NCBI GenBank assembly: GCA_903908285.1
Contig: CAIVRH010000038.1
Span: 106,133 to 170,132 of the forward strand
DNA: 64,000 nucleotides
Direction: 5' to 3'
Source: an uncultured candidate division Zixibacteria bacterium
GTDB lineage: Bacteria; Zixibacteria; MSB-5A5; SM1-73
The first letter of the stretch is position 1. Each line of letters opens with the position of its first letter. The position numbers were made by a program, and so were the translations under genes. The notes under the pieces are model-generated. The model was not told the origin of the DNA. It was given only the letters and a program-made list of their open reading frames with translations, and ran no database searches. Shown piece after piece: positions 25,486 through 33,738 of this stretch.

Positions 25486-26498
25486 ATCTGATCACCTTAC
25501 CAGAACCTGACAAAAAGTGGGATGAGTTTGTCTCTTCACATTCCCATCTGATTTTTCATACCTCCCTCTGGTCGAAAGTATTGAAGGAGGGTTATGGATC
25601 CAAAATGAGATATCTGGTGATGGAGGAAAAAGGAGAATGGCTCTCTGCTCTTCCCGGCATGATGGTGGGCAACCGCTTCTTTAAAGTATTTTATTCCCTC
25701 ATTCCCTATGGGGGATTTATCGGAGATCGAAAGTATTTAGCGGAATTCCTGATACTTTTGAGCCAATGGGCGAGAAAAGAGAAAATCCAGCGGATTCAGA
25801 TCGTGGATCTGGCTGTTAAGAAAAGTGAGGAATTACCCGATTTTAAGTGTATGGAGTCAAATCGTCATGTTTTGGATTTGAAAGGTAAATCCACCGATGA
25901 AATTTTAAAGAATTATCATGATGCTCTGAAAAGAAACATAAAAACCGCCTTAAAATCTGATCTGGAGTTTGAAAGGATCAGAACCCAAGAAGAGGTGGAT
26001 CAGTTTTATCACCTTTATTTAACTTCCATGAAAAGAAAAGCGGCTTTGATTAAATATCCCCACGGGCTTTTTAAGAAAATCTATGATCTTTTGGTTCCTG
26101 AATTTGCGGATATCCTTTTTGTAAAACATCAAAACCAACCCGTCGCCGGAATTGTAGTTATTTATTCCGAGGATGCCGCCCACTACTTTCACGGAGGATC
26201 GGACAGCCGGTATTTAAGCTTAAGGCCTAATGATCTTTTGTTTCATCATGCCATCCGGATCGCCAGGGAGAAGGGAAAATCATATTTTGATTTCATGGGC
26301 TCGGATAAGAAATTCCTATCTCTGATGCAATTCAAGGATAAATGGGGGACCCGGCGGGAGGAGCTTTTCAATTTTCATAAGGATTTTGGCTTCATCCGTC
26401 CGATGGCTTTTAAAATCGCCTTAACTCTGGTACAAACCTCCCTCGGCTCTGCCATTCACCGAAGGTGGAAATCGATCCATAAAGAGAAAACCATATGA
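25482..26498 (+). CDS. FemAB/GNAT-type peptidyltransferase-like protein
   Basis: The 338-residue protein matches FemAB-like (Acetyltransf_6) proteins: the SHLIFHTSLWSKVLKEGYGSKMRYLVMEE start, SALPGMMVGN, and the C-terminal fold VAGIVVIYSEDAAHYFHGGSDSRYLSLRPNDLLFHHAIRIAREKGKSYFDFMG. Relatives add amino acids to lipid-linked precursors or occur in exopolysaccharide/PEP-CTERM loci. It overlaps genes on both sides by 4 nt, which ties it to sugar biosynthesis and the following flippase-like membrane protein. Confidence 0.85.
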   Translation: MNLITLPEPDKKWDEFVSSHSHLIFHTSLWSKVLKEGYGSKMRYLVMEEKGEWLSALPGMMVGNRFFKVFYSLIPYGGFIGDRKYLAEFLILLSQWARKEKIQRIQIVDLAVKKSEELPDFKCMESNRHVLDLKGKSTDEILKNYHDALKRNIKTALKSDLEFERIRTQEEVDQFYHLYLTSMKRKAALIKYPHGLFKKIYDLLVPEFADILFVKHQNQPVAGIVVIYSEDAAHYFHGGSDSRYLSLRPNDLLFHHAIRIAREKGKSYFDFMGSDKKFLSLMQFKDKWGTRREELFNFHKDFGFIRPMAFKIALTLVQTSLGSAIHRRWKSIHKEKTI

Positions 26499-27505
26499 AA
26501 TCAGATTTGACAGAATCTATCTCTCCGCCGCCCGTAGATAATGAACCCCTTTACCGGTCCGATGAAAGGACAGGTAAAATCTCCTTCTTGAAAAAACTTG
26601 TCGCACTGCTGGTGGTTCTGCTGATCTTCTTTTTTCTGGGGAAAAGCCTTTATCATAATATCGGAGAATTGAGCGCTCAGAAGTGGAGTATAAAACCTTT
26701 GCCGCTTATATTCTCCTTCTTTTTACTGATCATCAACCTGGCTATTTCCGCCTATGTCTGGGAAAAAATCCTCCGGCTATTTGGTACTCACCTACCTTTT
26801 AAACAGAGCTTCAAGATAATGTCTCTCTCCGGTTTGGGGAAATACCTTCCCGGAAAAATCTGGTTGTACCTAAGCCAGATCTATTTGAGCCAAAAGGCAA
26901 AAATCTCCAAAAGCGTATGCCTCTTCAGCCTGCTTTTGCTCTTTGCCGCTTACAATTTAGCGGGTCTTTTGGTCTTCATCGCTTCACTCTTTTTGTGGAA
27001 GAGATTTTCTCCGGCATCGATCTCCCTTTTGTTTTTGGCTGGTGGTTCTATCTTCTTAGCTATTTTCTCTCCCCGAATTTTTAATGGCATGCTGAAAATT
27101 GTTTCCCGTATTTTTAAAAATTTGCAAGAGAAATTCCCCCATAGCGGCATGACTTTTCAAGCGGGATTTAAACCCGCCGTCGAAATCATTCTGATTCTGT
27201 TGGCGGATTGGTTAATCTTCGGAGTGGCGGTTTATTTTTTGGTTAATTCCTTCTATCCTATCAACCTTTCCCAAACTGTGATATTATGCGGTATTTTTGC
27301 CATCTCCTCCATTTTGGGGATTTTGAGCTTTTTCGTTCCGGCAGGATTGGGGGTCAGGGAGGGGGTGCAGAGTTATCTGTTAAGTCTGTTCATCCCCGTT
27401 TCCGCCGCCATTTTGATTTCGTTAGCCATGCGCATCTGGATGACCTTGGGGGAGCTGATGTGCTTTTTTGTCGCTTTGAAAATCAAAAAGCCTGAAGTGT
27501 GGTAA
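26495..27505 (+). CDS. Flippase-like membrane protein (LPG synthase TM region, UPF0104)
   Basis: The 336-residue protein has about eight transmembrane segments from residue ~32 onward, with the typical SGLGKYLPGKIWLYLSQIYL block and FFVPAGLGVREGVQSYLL near the C-terminus, as in the lysylphosphatidylglycerol synthetase/glycosyltransferase 2 transmembrane family. These are linked to lipid or glycan-lipid transfer. It lacks the soluble aminoacyl-transferase domain of MprF; the separate FemAB-like gene upstream might supply it in trans, an inference from adjacency and a 4-nt overlap. Confidence 0.85.
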   Translation: MKSDLTESISPPPVDNEPLYRSDERTGKISFLKKLVALLVVLLIFFFLGKSLYHNIGELSAQKWSIKPLPLIFSFFLLIINLAISAYVWEKILRLFGTHLPFKQSFKIMSLSGLGKYLPGKIWLYLSQIYLSQKAKISKSVCLFSLLLLFAAYNLAGLLVFIASLFLWKRFSPASISLLFLAGGSIFLAIFSPRIFNGMLKIVSRIFKNLQEKFPHSGMTFQAGFKPAVEIILILLADWLIFGVAVYFLVNSFYPINLSQTVILCGIFAISSILGILSFFVPAGLGVREGVQSYLLSLFIPVSAAILISLAMRIWMTLGELMCFFVALKIKKPEVW

Positions 27506-27799
27506 ACCTCTCCCCCTTTATCCCCCCTCTTCCTGAAGAGGGTGTGTTATAATTGGGTTTTGATTTTGTAGCCACCCGTATAGGCGTAAGTCTTTGTAGC
27601 CGCAATCTTTAGATTGCGTATATTGTCGTAATCCAACGAACTGTTTCCGATCATGCGGGCGGTTACAAAATATTAGTAATGAACCGTCTCGAAATAGAGA
27701 GGGGTAACTGAGGGAAAGATCACGCGTAGCGAAGCCTTCACTTGTCCTGAACGAAGCCGAAGGACGGCTTCGCACCAAAACTCTCATAAAGTGAAAAAG
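27506..27799. repeat. Intergenic palindromes (CCCCCTCTC and GTAGCCGCAATC types)
   Basis: A CCTCTCCCCC...CCCTCTTCCTGAAGAGGG palindrome lies at 27508-27543, a TTGTAGCCGCAATCTTTAGATTGCG element at 27594-27619 (relative at 33570-33645), and a CACTTGTCCTGAACGAAGCC copy at 27739-27775. No gene. Confidence 0.6.
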
Positions 27800-28540
27800 A
27801 TGAAAATTCAATCATTGCAACATTTCCAAACCGACGGCGAAACCTGGGAAAGGCGGGCAGTTAAAGGAAAGCTCCCCGCGGTGATCGACCCGGGAGATTT
27901 GAAAGGAAGAAAGAATCTTTACATCGACACCTTACAAAAGCTGGCGGTTCAAAAAGCGCTGGGAAAGGAAAAAGCCGGGTTTGCCATCGATTTCGGCTGC
28001 GGAAGCGGAAGATTCACCGAGCTTTTAGTTGCGCGCTGTGAGTTTTTGTTGGGATTGGAAATCACTCAACCGATGCTGATCCTGGCGCAAAAAGAGTGTA
28101 CAGATTCCAATGCAGCTTTTGCTCTCTTTGATGGATTGAACCTGCCGATAAAGGATGAAACGGCGGATCTGATAGTATCGATAAACGTGTTTCAATATAT
28201 CACGGATGATTCCGAATTAAAAAAAGTCCTCTCCGAAGTGAAAAGGGGTTTAAAACCTAAAGGGAGGTTTATTGGTATAGAACAGGTAACCGTAAATAAA
28301 AAAAGATGGCAAAGGGATTTAAAAGTATATTTACAGTTATTTACACAGAATGATTTTCAAAAAGTTGCCGATTATCCTATAAGGAAGGGTCACTTCCTGT
28401 GGCTTTATCCGATCTACCTGGGTTTGGTGCCAAAGGTGTTTTTTAAGATCATGGCAAAAATCGAGATGTTCCTCCGAAAGGTTTTATGGCATTCTTTTTG
28501 GGATTATCAGGATCATCTATTCGTGATGAAGAAGACCTAA
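27800..28540 (+). CDS. Class I SAM-dependent methyltransferase
   Basis: The 246-residue protein has the SAM-binding motif I FAIDFGCGSGRFTELL, the acidic end of strand 2 (LLGLEITQPML), AAFALFDGLNLPIKDETADLIVSINVFQYI (motifs II/III) and LKPKGRFIGIEQV. It has the Methyltransf_11 layout with a C-terminal helical addition. As the last gene of the glycan cluster it may methylate a sugar or lipid. ATG 27800 preferred over the GTG at 27791; no clear ribosome site. Confidence 0.88.
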   Translation: MKIQSLQHFQTDGETWERRAVKGKLPAVIDPGDLKGRKNLYIDTLQKLAVQKALGKEKAGFAIDFGCGSGRFTELLVARCEFLLGLEITQPMLILAQKECTDSNAAFALFDGLNLPIKDETADLIVSINVFQYITDDSELKKVLSEVKRGLKPKGRFIGIEQVTVNKKRWQRDLKVYLQLFTQNDFQKVADYPIRKGHFLWLYPIYLGLVPKVFFKIMAKIEMFLRKVLWHSFWDYQDHLFVMKKT

Positions 28541-28736
28541 ATTGTTATTTAAATTCCCCTTCATCCAAGCCAAACAGGCAGGTGGTTGTCGGTTCCGAAG
28601 CCCGTAGGGAAGTTCGGAAGTCGAAGATCGATGTTCGACGATTCACTTTTTATGTAACCTCATCTATTCTTGAACACCGAGCTTCGAATATCGATGCGAT
28701 TCTCTCTACCGATAAACGTAAGACGGAGAAGTTGAT

Positions 28737-29513
28737 ATGAATCCGGTGATTTTACTTGTAATTATCTTGATCGGCTTAGCTTTAGGAAGTTTTTTGAATG
28801 TCTGTATTTATCGGATTCCTCAGAAAAAATCGATACTTTTTCCCAACTCTTATTGCCCCAGGTGCCAAACCAAGATACGCTACCGGGATAATATCCCCAT
28901 TTTAAGCTTCATCCTTCTGGGTGGAAAATGTAGAAAATGCAAGGAAAAAATCTCTTTCCAATATCCGCTGGTGGAATTCATCGCCCCCCTTCTTTTGGTC
29001 TCGACCTATTGGCGCTTCGGATTAACCTGGGGCTTTGCCGCCGGAAGCATTCTGGTATTAGTTCTTTTGGCCATCTTTTTTATTGATCTAAAACACCGGA
29101 TCATACCGGATGTTTTCACCCTGCCGGGGATAATACTCGGTTTCCTTTTATCCTTTTTGGTCAAATCCCCGACCTTTTTGCAGTCGCTTCTGGGAATTGC
29201 GGTGGGTGGCGGAATGTTCTATTTGGCTGCGATTCTGGGTGATCTATTATTTAAAAAAGAAAGCCTGGGCGGAGGGGATATAAAACTGGCCATGATGTTG
29301 GGGGCATTCTTAGGATGGCAAAAGATAATTTTGATACTCATCCTTTCTGCGGTCCTGGGAAGTTTGATTGGCGGTTTGGCTATGCTTTGTTCCGGTGAGG
29401 TGAAGAAAACCCGCGCCATCCCGTTCGGCCCATTCTTAGCCATAGGGGCGCTCATCGCTGTCTTCTTCGGAGACGCCTTAATCTCAGCCTATCTTAAGAT
29501 TTTCTTGAAGTAG
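28737..29513 (+). CDS. pilD: Prepilin peptidase / N-methyltransferase
   Basis: The 258-residue A24 protease has all landmarks: LALGSFLNVCIYRIPQ near the N-terminus, two zinc-type pairs CPRC and CRKC (~residues 39-75) of the methylating domain, and the two catalytic aspartates in FFIDLKHRIIPDVFTLPG and GGGDIKLAMMLGAFLG. It processes type IV pilin-like or type II secretion pseudopilin precursors. No pilin genes are in the window. The first codon is ATG 28737. Confidence 0.95.
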   Translation: MNPVILLVIILIGLALGSFLNVCIYRIPQKKSILFPNSYCPRCQTKIRYRDNIPILSFILLGGKCRKCKEKISFQYPLVEFIAPLLLVSTYWRFGLTWGFAAGSILVLVLLAIFFIDLKHRIIPDVFTLPGIILGFLLSFLVKSPTFLQSLLGIAVGGGMFYLAAILGDLLFKKESLGGGDIKLAMMLGAFLGWQKIILILILSAVLGSLIGGLAMLCSGEVKKTRAIPFGPFLAIGALIAVFFGDALISAYLKIFLK

Positions 29514-29724
29514 GAATATATCTTTATTAAAGGAGTAGAACTTACCCGGCGAATAGGGTCTTAACCATTCCATTAGTTTAAGCTCGAAATGCAATGAAGT
29601 CCGATATCCACAAGAGAGCATGCCAGCCAGGATCGGACTAACCTCCCCCTTTGTTTTTGCCGATAAACTATAATAAACCTGCCATCGATATTTTTTCGTC
29701 CGGAAACTACCGATAGGAGGGGAA

Positions 29725-31671
29725 TTGAAAATCCGGGACTTTTTCCTTTTCGATTACGAATCGAAGATCCGTTTTTCCTTGGTGGTTTTCATCCTGCTTT
29801 TGATCCTGTTGAATTTCGGGACGGAATATCTTTTTCACCAAACCAAACAAGTCTTAAAAAATCAGACCGACCAGCTCCTCGCCTCGGTGGCATTTTCTGC
29901 CGGTTCCCTTTGGGACAAATGCCCTCCCGCCATACTCCAAAGGAATCTGTTGGAGTTATCCTTTAAATCGGATATAAATCGTATATCCTTTCTCTCCTCG
30001 GACGGAGCGCCCTTGATCTCCTCCCGGGAGATCATTTCCCCTGAGGAATTACATACTTTTCGTGGATTGAAACCGGATTTGATTATTCAGATAAAAGGGC
30101 CGGAGGAAAAACAAAATATTGAAACCATCTTCTCCGATTTCTATAGTGACCGCGGGGGGAATACCTATCTTACCTGTTATATGCCCTTGGAAATCTCCGC
30201 CAATTCGAAAAGCCCCGCCCGAGAGAATATGATCTGGGTGATGGTGGAAAAAGACGTATCTGCTTTGGCTAACATTCAACAGATGTCCAAGCTCAATGCC
30301 TGGATTCGAATGGGTGCGCTGATTATAATCGCCATAGTTACTTTGATTTTGATTAAAAACCTTCTGAAACCTTATCGATTGATGATGAAGAGGGCAGAAA
30401 GCGAGAATATAGTCCCCCTGGGAGAGGGGAGGGGAAAAGAGGGTGAATTGGATGCTGCGGTAAATATCTTTGAACAGGTGATCCGGGAGCTTAAGCAAAA
30501 GGAAGAAACCCTGCAAAAACTTTACTTAAAGACCGATCGGAAAGCCAAAGATCTGGCCAGCTACAATGAGTACATCTTAAAAAGCATGACCAGCGGAATG
30601 ATCATCTGCAATGATCAGGGAGAAATTATTCAAATAAACCAGCCGGCAGAGGTAATTCTTGGACTTTCCAGAAATTTTGTGACAGGGAAACGCTATAAGA
30701 TCGTTTTCCGGAACCAAAGCCCGGTCTGCTCCGCCATTCAGACCACCCTGACTGAACAAAAAACCTGTTCTGTACCCGAGATGGAAATGACCGCCAGGAA
30801 TGGTGAAACCGTCTGGCTTAGCATCAATTCGACCCTGATAAAGGACGAGCAAGGACGGATGCTGGGGGTGGTGGTGTTCTTAAACGATCTTACCGAGATA
30901 AAAAAATTGGAGCAGGAGATAGCTTTCAAGGACAAACTGGCGGCTTTGGGAGAGATGTCTTCCGGGCTGGCGCACGAGTTGAGAAATTCCATGGGAGCGA
31001 TTTTGGGTTTTGCCAAGCTGCTTTTGAAAAGAAAAGATGACCCCGTATTGCAGAATCAGACCATTGACCGGATAGTTAATGAAGCTATGGGCATGGAAAC
31101 CATGTTAAAACGATTTCTTGATTTTGCCAAACCCTTCCACATAAAGCCGGAACAGATCTCCTTAAAAGAGATTTTGGAGGAAGGTTACCTGTCGGTGAAG
31201 GAGACCTTGAAAGAGGCTCAGATCATGTTTAAATTTGACTCTAAGCCCGATCTCCCATCCATTCGGGGTGACCGGCTTTTGTTAAAACAATGTTTCCAGA
31301 ATCTGATTCAAAACTCCATTGAGGCCATGCCCCGGGGAGGAAAGCTTAATATAAGGTTAGGGGAATTACCAATCACACCCCATGAAGAATCTATATTAGT
31401 CGAGATATCTGACACCGGTTACGGAATACCGAGAGAAATACAGAAAAAGATCTTTAATCCCTTTTTTACCTCCAAGGAAAAAGGGACTGGATTAGGTTTA
31501 AGCTTAGTCAAAAAGATCGTTAACCTGCACCAGGGAAATATAGAGCTGGAGAGCGAACCAAACCAGGGAACCACCTTCCGGATTTACCTTCCTATAAAAC
31601 CATCCATCCAGACTCCTCCGGAGATAATGGAAGAAAAAGTCGATCTAAAACCCCAGCTTCAAAGTCTTTAA
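29725..31671 (+). CDS. Membrane sensor histidine kinase with PAS domain
   Basis: The 648-residue kinase has a TM helix at ~15-35, an extracytoplasmic region, a second TM at ~190-210, a linker coiled coil, a PAS domain (~280-390: EYILKSMTSGMIICNDQGEIIQINQPAEVILGL...GVVVFLNDLTEIKKLEQEI), HisKA with the phospho-acceptor H417 in AHELRNSMGAILGFAK, and HATPase_c with QNLIQNSIEAMP (N box), DTGYGIP (G1) and GTGLGLS (G2). The start codon is TTG 29725, with GGAGGGG upstream. No response regulator is adjacent, so it is an orphan in this window. It lies 211 nt downstream of pilD, in the NtrB-like kinase class often paired with sigma-54 regulators. Confidence 0.93.
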   Translation: MKIRDFFLFDYESKIRFSLVVFILLLILLNFGTEYLFHQTKQVLKNQTDQLLASVAFSAGSLWDKCPPAILQRNLLELSFKSDINRISFLSSDGAPLISSREIISPEELHTFRGLKPDLIIQIKGPEEKQNIETIFSDFYSDRGGNTYLTCYMPLEISANSKSPARENMIWVMVEKDVSALANIQQMSKLNAWIRMGALIIIAIVTLILIKNLLKPYRLMMKRAESENIVPLGEGRGKEGELDAAVNIFEQVIRELKQKEETLQKLYLKTDRKAKDLASYNEYILKSMTSGMIICNDQGEIIQINQPAEVILGLSRNFVTGKRYKIVFRNQSPVCSAIQTTLTEQKTCSVPEMEMTARNGETVWLSINSTLIKDEQGRMLGVVVFLNDLTEIKKLEQEIAFKDKLAALGEMSSGLAHELRNSMGAILGFAKLLLKRKDDPVLQNQTIDRIVNEAMGMETMLKRFLDFAKPFHIKPEQISLKEILEEGYLSVKETLKEAQIMFKFDSKPDLPSIRGDRLLLKQCFQNLIQNSIEAMPRGGKLNIRLGELPITPHEESILVEISDTGYGIPREIQKKIFNPFFTSKEKGTGLGLSLVKKIVNLHQGNIELESEPNQGTTFRIYLPIKPSIQTPPEIMEEKVDLKPQLQSL

Positions 31672-31877
31672 TTCCTTTGATCGTTATGGATTCATCCTGA
31701 TTCAACCCTGATAGGATAACGGTCACCCTGTTTGTAACGCAATTTTCTATGGTATCGGATAAAGTGTTCGATACCAACGAAAAGATGTTCTTCATTCGTT
31801 ATCCGTCATTCATCATTCGTTGTTGTAAATTTTCCTTCTTCCTTTTTCCATTTTCCTTATTTTTTATCCGTCATCCG
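31672..31877. repeat. CGTCATTCGT-type intergenic repeats
   Basis: From 31796 to 31905 the sequence repeats TTCGTTATCCGTCATTCATCATTCG and ATCCGTCATCCGTTATCCGTCATTCGTCATCCG, reaching into the 3' end of the minus-strand ThiD2-like gene. Related copies lie at 5333-5366, 36858-36890 and 39893-39925. Confidence 0.6.
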
Positions 31878-32300
31878 TTATCCGTCATTCGTCATCCGCA
31901 GTATTTCTTTTTCCAGTGTATATAGTTTGAACCTTATCCTTTTGAACGACCTGGCAGAATCAGGATTAACCAGCTTACCAAATTCTTCCAACACCCGTGC
32001 TGCTTCCTGCGATCTTCTCAAGTTAGCTTGGACAATAGAATGTATATCCGCTCTTTTCTTCTCCAAGCCCGACATGCTGTCTGCCCCCACATCTTTAAGG
32101 CTATCCCGAAAGAGAAGCAGCATATCCTGATTGAAGCTCTTTTTCGCCACTTTGGTTAGATCATGGCGCAGTGCTTTGAGTTGCGATGACAACTTAGCAT
32201 TGTTGTAATAAAACCTCGCCACTTCTTCCACCACTCTCATCCCCTCCCTGGCACGGTTCAAATTGGCATCGATGATGCGATAAATGTTTTTCTTATCCAT
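31878..32300 (-). CDS. Stand-alone ThiD2-like protein
   Basis: The 140-residue helical protein, RIIDANLNRAREGMRVVEEVARFYYNN...LRHDLTKVAKK...DVGADSMSGLEKKRADIHSIVQANLRRSQEAARVLEEFGKL, matches the domain found N-terminal to thiamine-phosphate synthase ThiE in some bacteria (ThiD2, reported to have hydroxymethylpyrimidine phosphate kinase activity). Here it is alone, with no thiE beside it and no TPP riboswitch seen. Its last codons are encoded in CGTCATTCGT repeat DNA, so the C-terminus may be altered. Confidence 0.85.
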   Translation of the reverse strand: MDKKNIYRIIDANLNRAREGMRVVEEVARFYYNNAKLSSQLKALRHDLTKVAKKSFNQDMLLLFRDSLKDVGADSMSGLEKKRADIHSIVQANLRRSQEAARVLEEFGKLVNPDSARSFKRIRFKLYTLEKEILRMTNDG

Positions 32301-32423
32301 AGCTATTTTTTAGACACCTCGAACCTCGATTTATGTATAACGAGCTTCGATGCGAGCATCGCCACCGTCAACCGACAGACGATTTTCAGTTATTTCCCAC
32401 CACGCTCGAAAGATGAGTTAATT

Positions 32424-33521
32424 TTACTTATGCGTGGCATGCTGATAGAACGGCGTCTTTACCACCACTGCCCGGTTGGGCTTGTTGCGGATCATGATAT
32501 CCAGTTCGGTGCCGATCTGAGAATATTCCACCGGGACATAACCCAATCCGATTCCCTTGTCCAAAGAAGGAGAAAACGTCCCACTGGTCACCTCTCCCAG
32601 CTTTTTCCCGTTCTTTTGTATCTCATAGTTATGCCGGGGAAAAGCTTTGTCTAACTGTTCGAAAGCCACCAGCTTACGCTTGAGCCCCTCATTTTTCAGT
32701 TTTAATATCGGTCCCCTGCCGATGAAATCGCCTTTATCCGGTTTCACGATCCAGCCTATACCGGCTTCCAAAGGATTGGTGGTCTGGTCGATATCGTTGC
32801 CGTAAAGCATATATTTCATCTCCAGCCGCAGCGAATCCCTGGCGCCCAGACCTATCGGCTCAATGTTGAATTCCTTTCCGGCCTCCATCAGAGCATTCCA
32901 CATCTTCTCCGCCACCGCAGGGGAGAAATAAAGCTCGAATCCATCCTCACCGGTATATCCGGTTCGGGAGAAAAGCATTTCGATGCCACCTACCTTCCCC
33001 TTGGTCGCCCAATAGAATTTGAGATCGGAAAGATTCACATCAGTCAGCTTCTTCATCACCAGCTCGGCCTTGGGACCCTGCAGGGCCAAAAGGGCGGTCT
33101 CATCGCTAACGTTCTTCAGTTCCACGTCGCCGGATAGGTGATCGGAAAGCCACTTGAAATCCTTATCCAGACAGGCTCCGTTAACCACCAGAAGGAAATG
33201 ATCCGGAAGACGGTAGACTAAAAGATCATCTACGATCCCTTCTTCTTCATAACACATGCAGGAATATTGCACCTGGTATGTGGCTAATTGCGAAACATCA
33301 TTGGTGGTCATTCGCTGGATGAATTTTTCCGCATCCTTTCCCCATACTTCGAACTCCCCCATGTGGGTGATATCGAAAAGCCCCACCGTTGATCGTACTC
33401 TGCGGTGTTCCTCGATGATGCCCTGGTACTGGATGGGCATTAGGTATCCGGCAAATTCCACGATCTTAGCCCCGTTTTTCACATGCAGATCATAAAACGC
33501 CGTTTTTTTTGGTTGAGTCAT
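32424..33521 (-). CDS. gcvT: Glycine cleavage system T protein (aminomethyltransferase)
   Basis: The 365-residue protein is a full-length GcvT: KKTAFYDLHVKNGAKIVEFAGYLMPIQY, LFDITHMGEFEVWGKDAEKFIQRMTTNDV, the folate-site GYTGEDGFELYF, GLGARDSLRLEMKYMLYGNDID, and the C-terminal barrel EVTSGTFSPSLDKGIGLGYVP. It transfers the aminomethyl carbon of glycine from lipoyl-GcvH to tetrahydrofolate. No gcvH or gcvP nearby and no glycine riboswitch visible. ATG 33521 has GAGG upstream. Confidence 0.96.
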   Translation of the reverse strand: MTQPKKTAFYDLHVKNGAKIVEFAGYLMPIQYQGIIEEHRRVRSTVGLFDITHMGEFEVWGKDAEKFIQRMTTNDVSQLATYQVQYSCMCYEEEGIVDDLLVYRLPDHFLLVVNGACLDKDFKWLSDHLSGDVELKNVSDETALLALQGPKAELVMKKLTDVNLSDLKFYWATKGKVGGIEMLFSRTGYTGEDGFELYFSPAVAEKMWNALMEAGKEFNIEPIGLGARDSLRLEMKYMLYGNDIDQTTNPLEAGIGWIVKPDKGDFIGRGPILKLKNEGLKRKLVAFEQLDKAFPRHNYEIQKNGKKLGEVTSGTFSPSLDKGIGLGYVPVEYSQIGTELDIMIRNKPNRAVVVKTPFYQHATHK

Positions 33522-33738
33522 GATTTATAACCTCGGATTTATTGTTTGTAAATTTGAATTCAAGTCTATTTGTAGCCGCAGACTTTAGTCTGCGAAAACC
33601 AATCCTTGTATTCCAACAACTTACGTAATCTAAAGATTGCGGCAACAAAGTCAAATCCCAATTATGACATACCCTCTTTACGGAGAGGGGGATACAGGGG
33701 GTGAGGTTTTATAACTGTTTTTAACACACCTTTTAGTC
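33522..33738. repeat. Intergenic palindromes between gcvT and uvrA
   Basis: Contains TTGTAGCCGCAGACTTTAGTCTGCG (33569-33594), its relative AATCTAAAGATTGCGGCAAC near 33628, and a CCCTCTTTACGGAGAGGGGG palindrome at 33671-33691 that could also act as the uvrA 3' hairpin. Confidence 0.55.

Noticed and set aside
28486..28740. 84-codon plus-strand frame overlapping the methyltransferase end and pilD start
   Set aside because: Its sequence is the methyltransferase end in another frame plus low-complexity gap DNA (SRRSTKxDVRR), with no ribosome site.
33522..33660. Glycine riboswitch upstream of gcvT
   Set aside because: The upstream DNA of gcvT (33522-33738, minus strand) is dominated by palindromic repeats with no glycine-aptamer core sequence.
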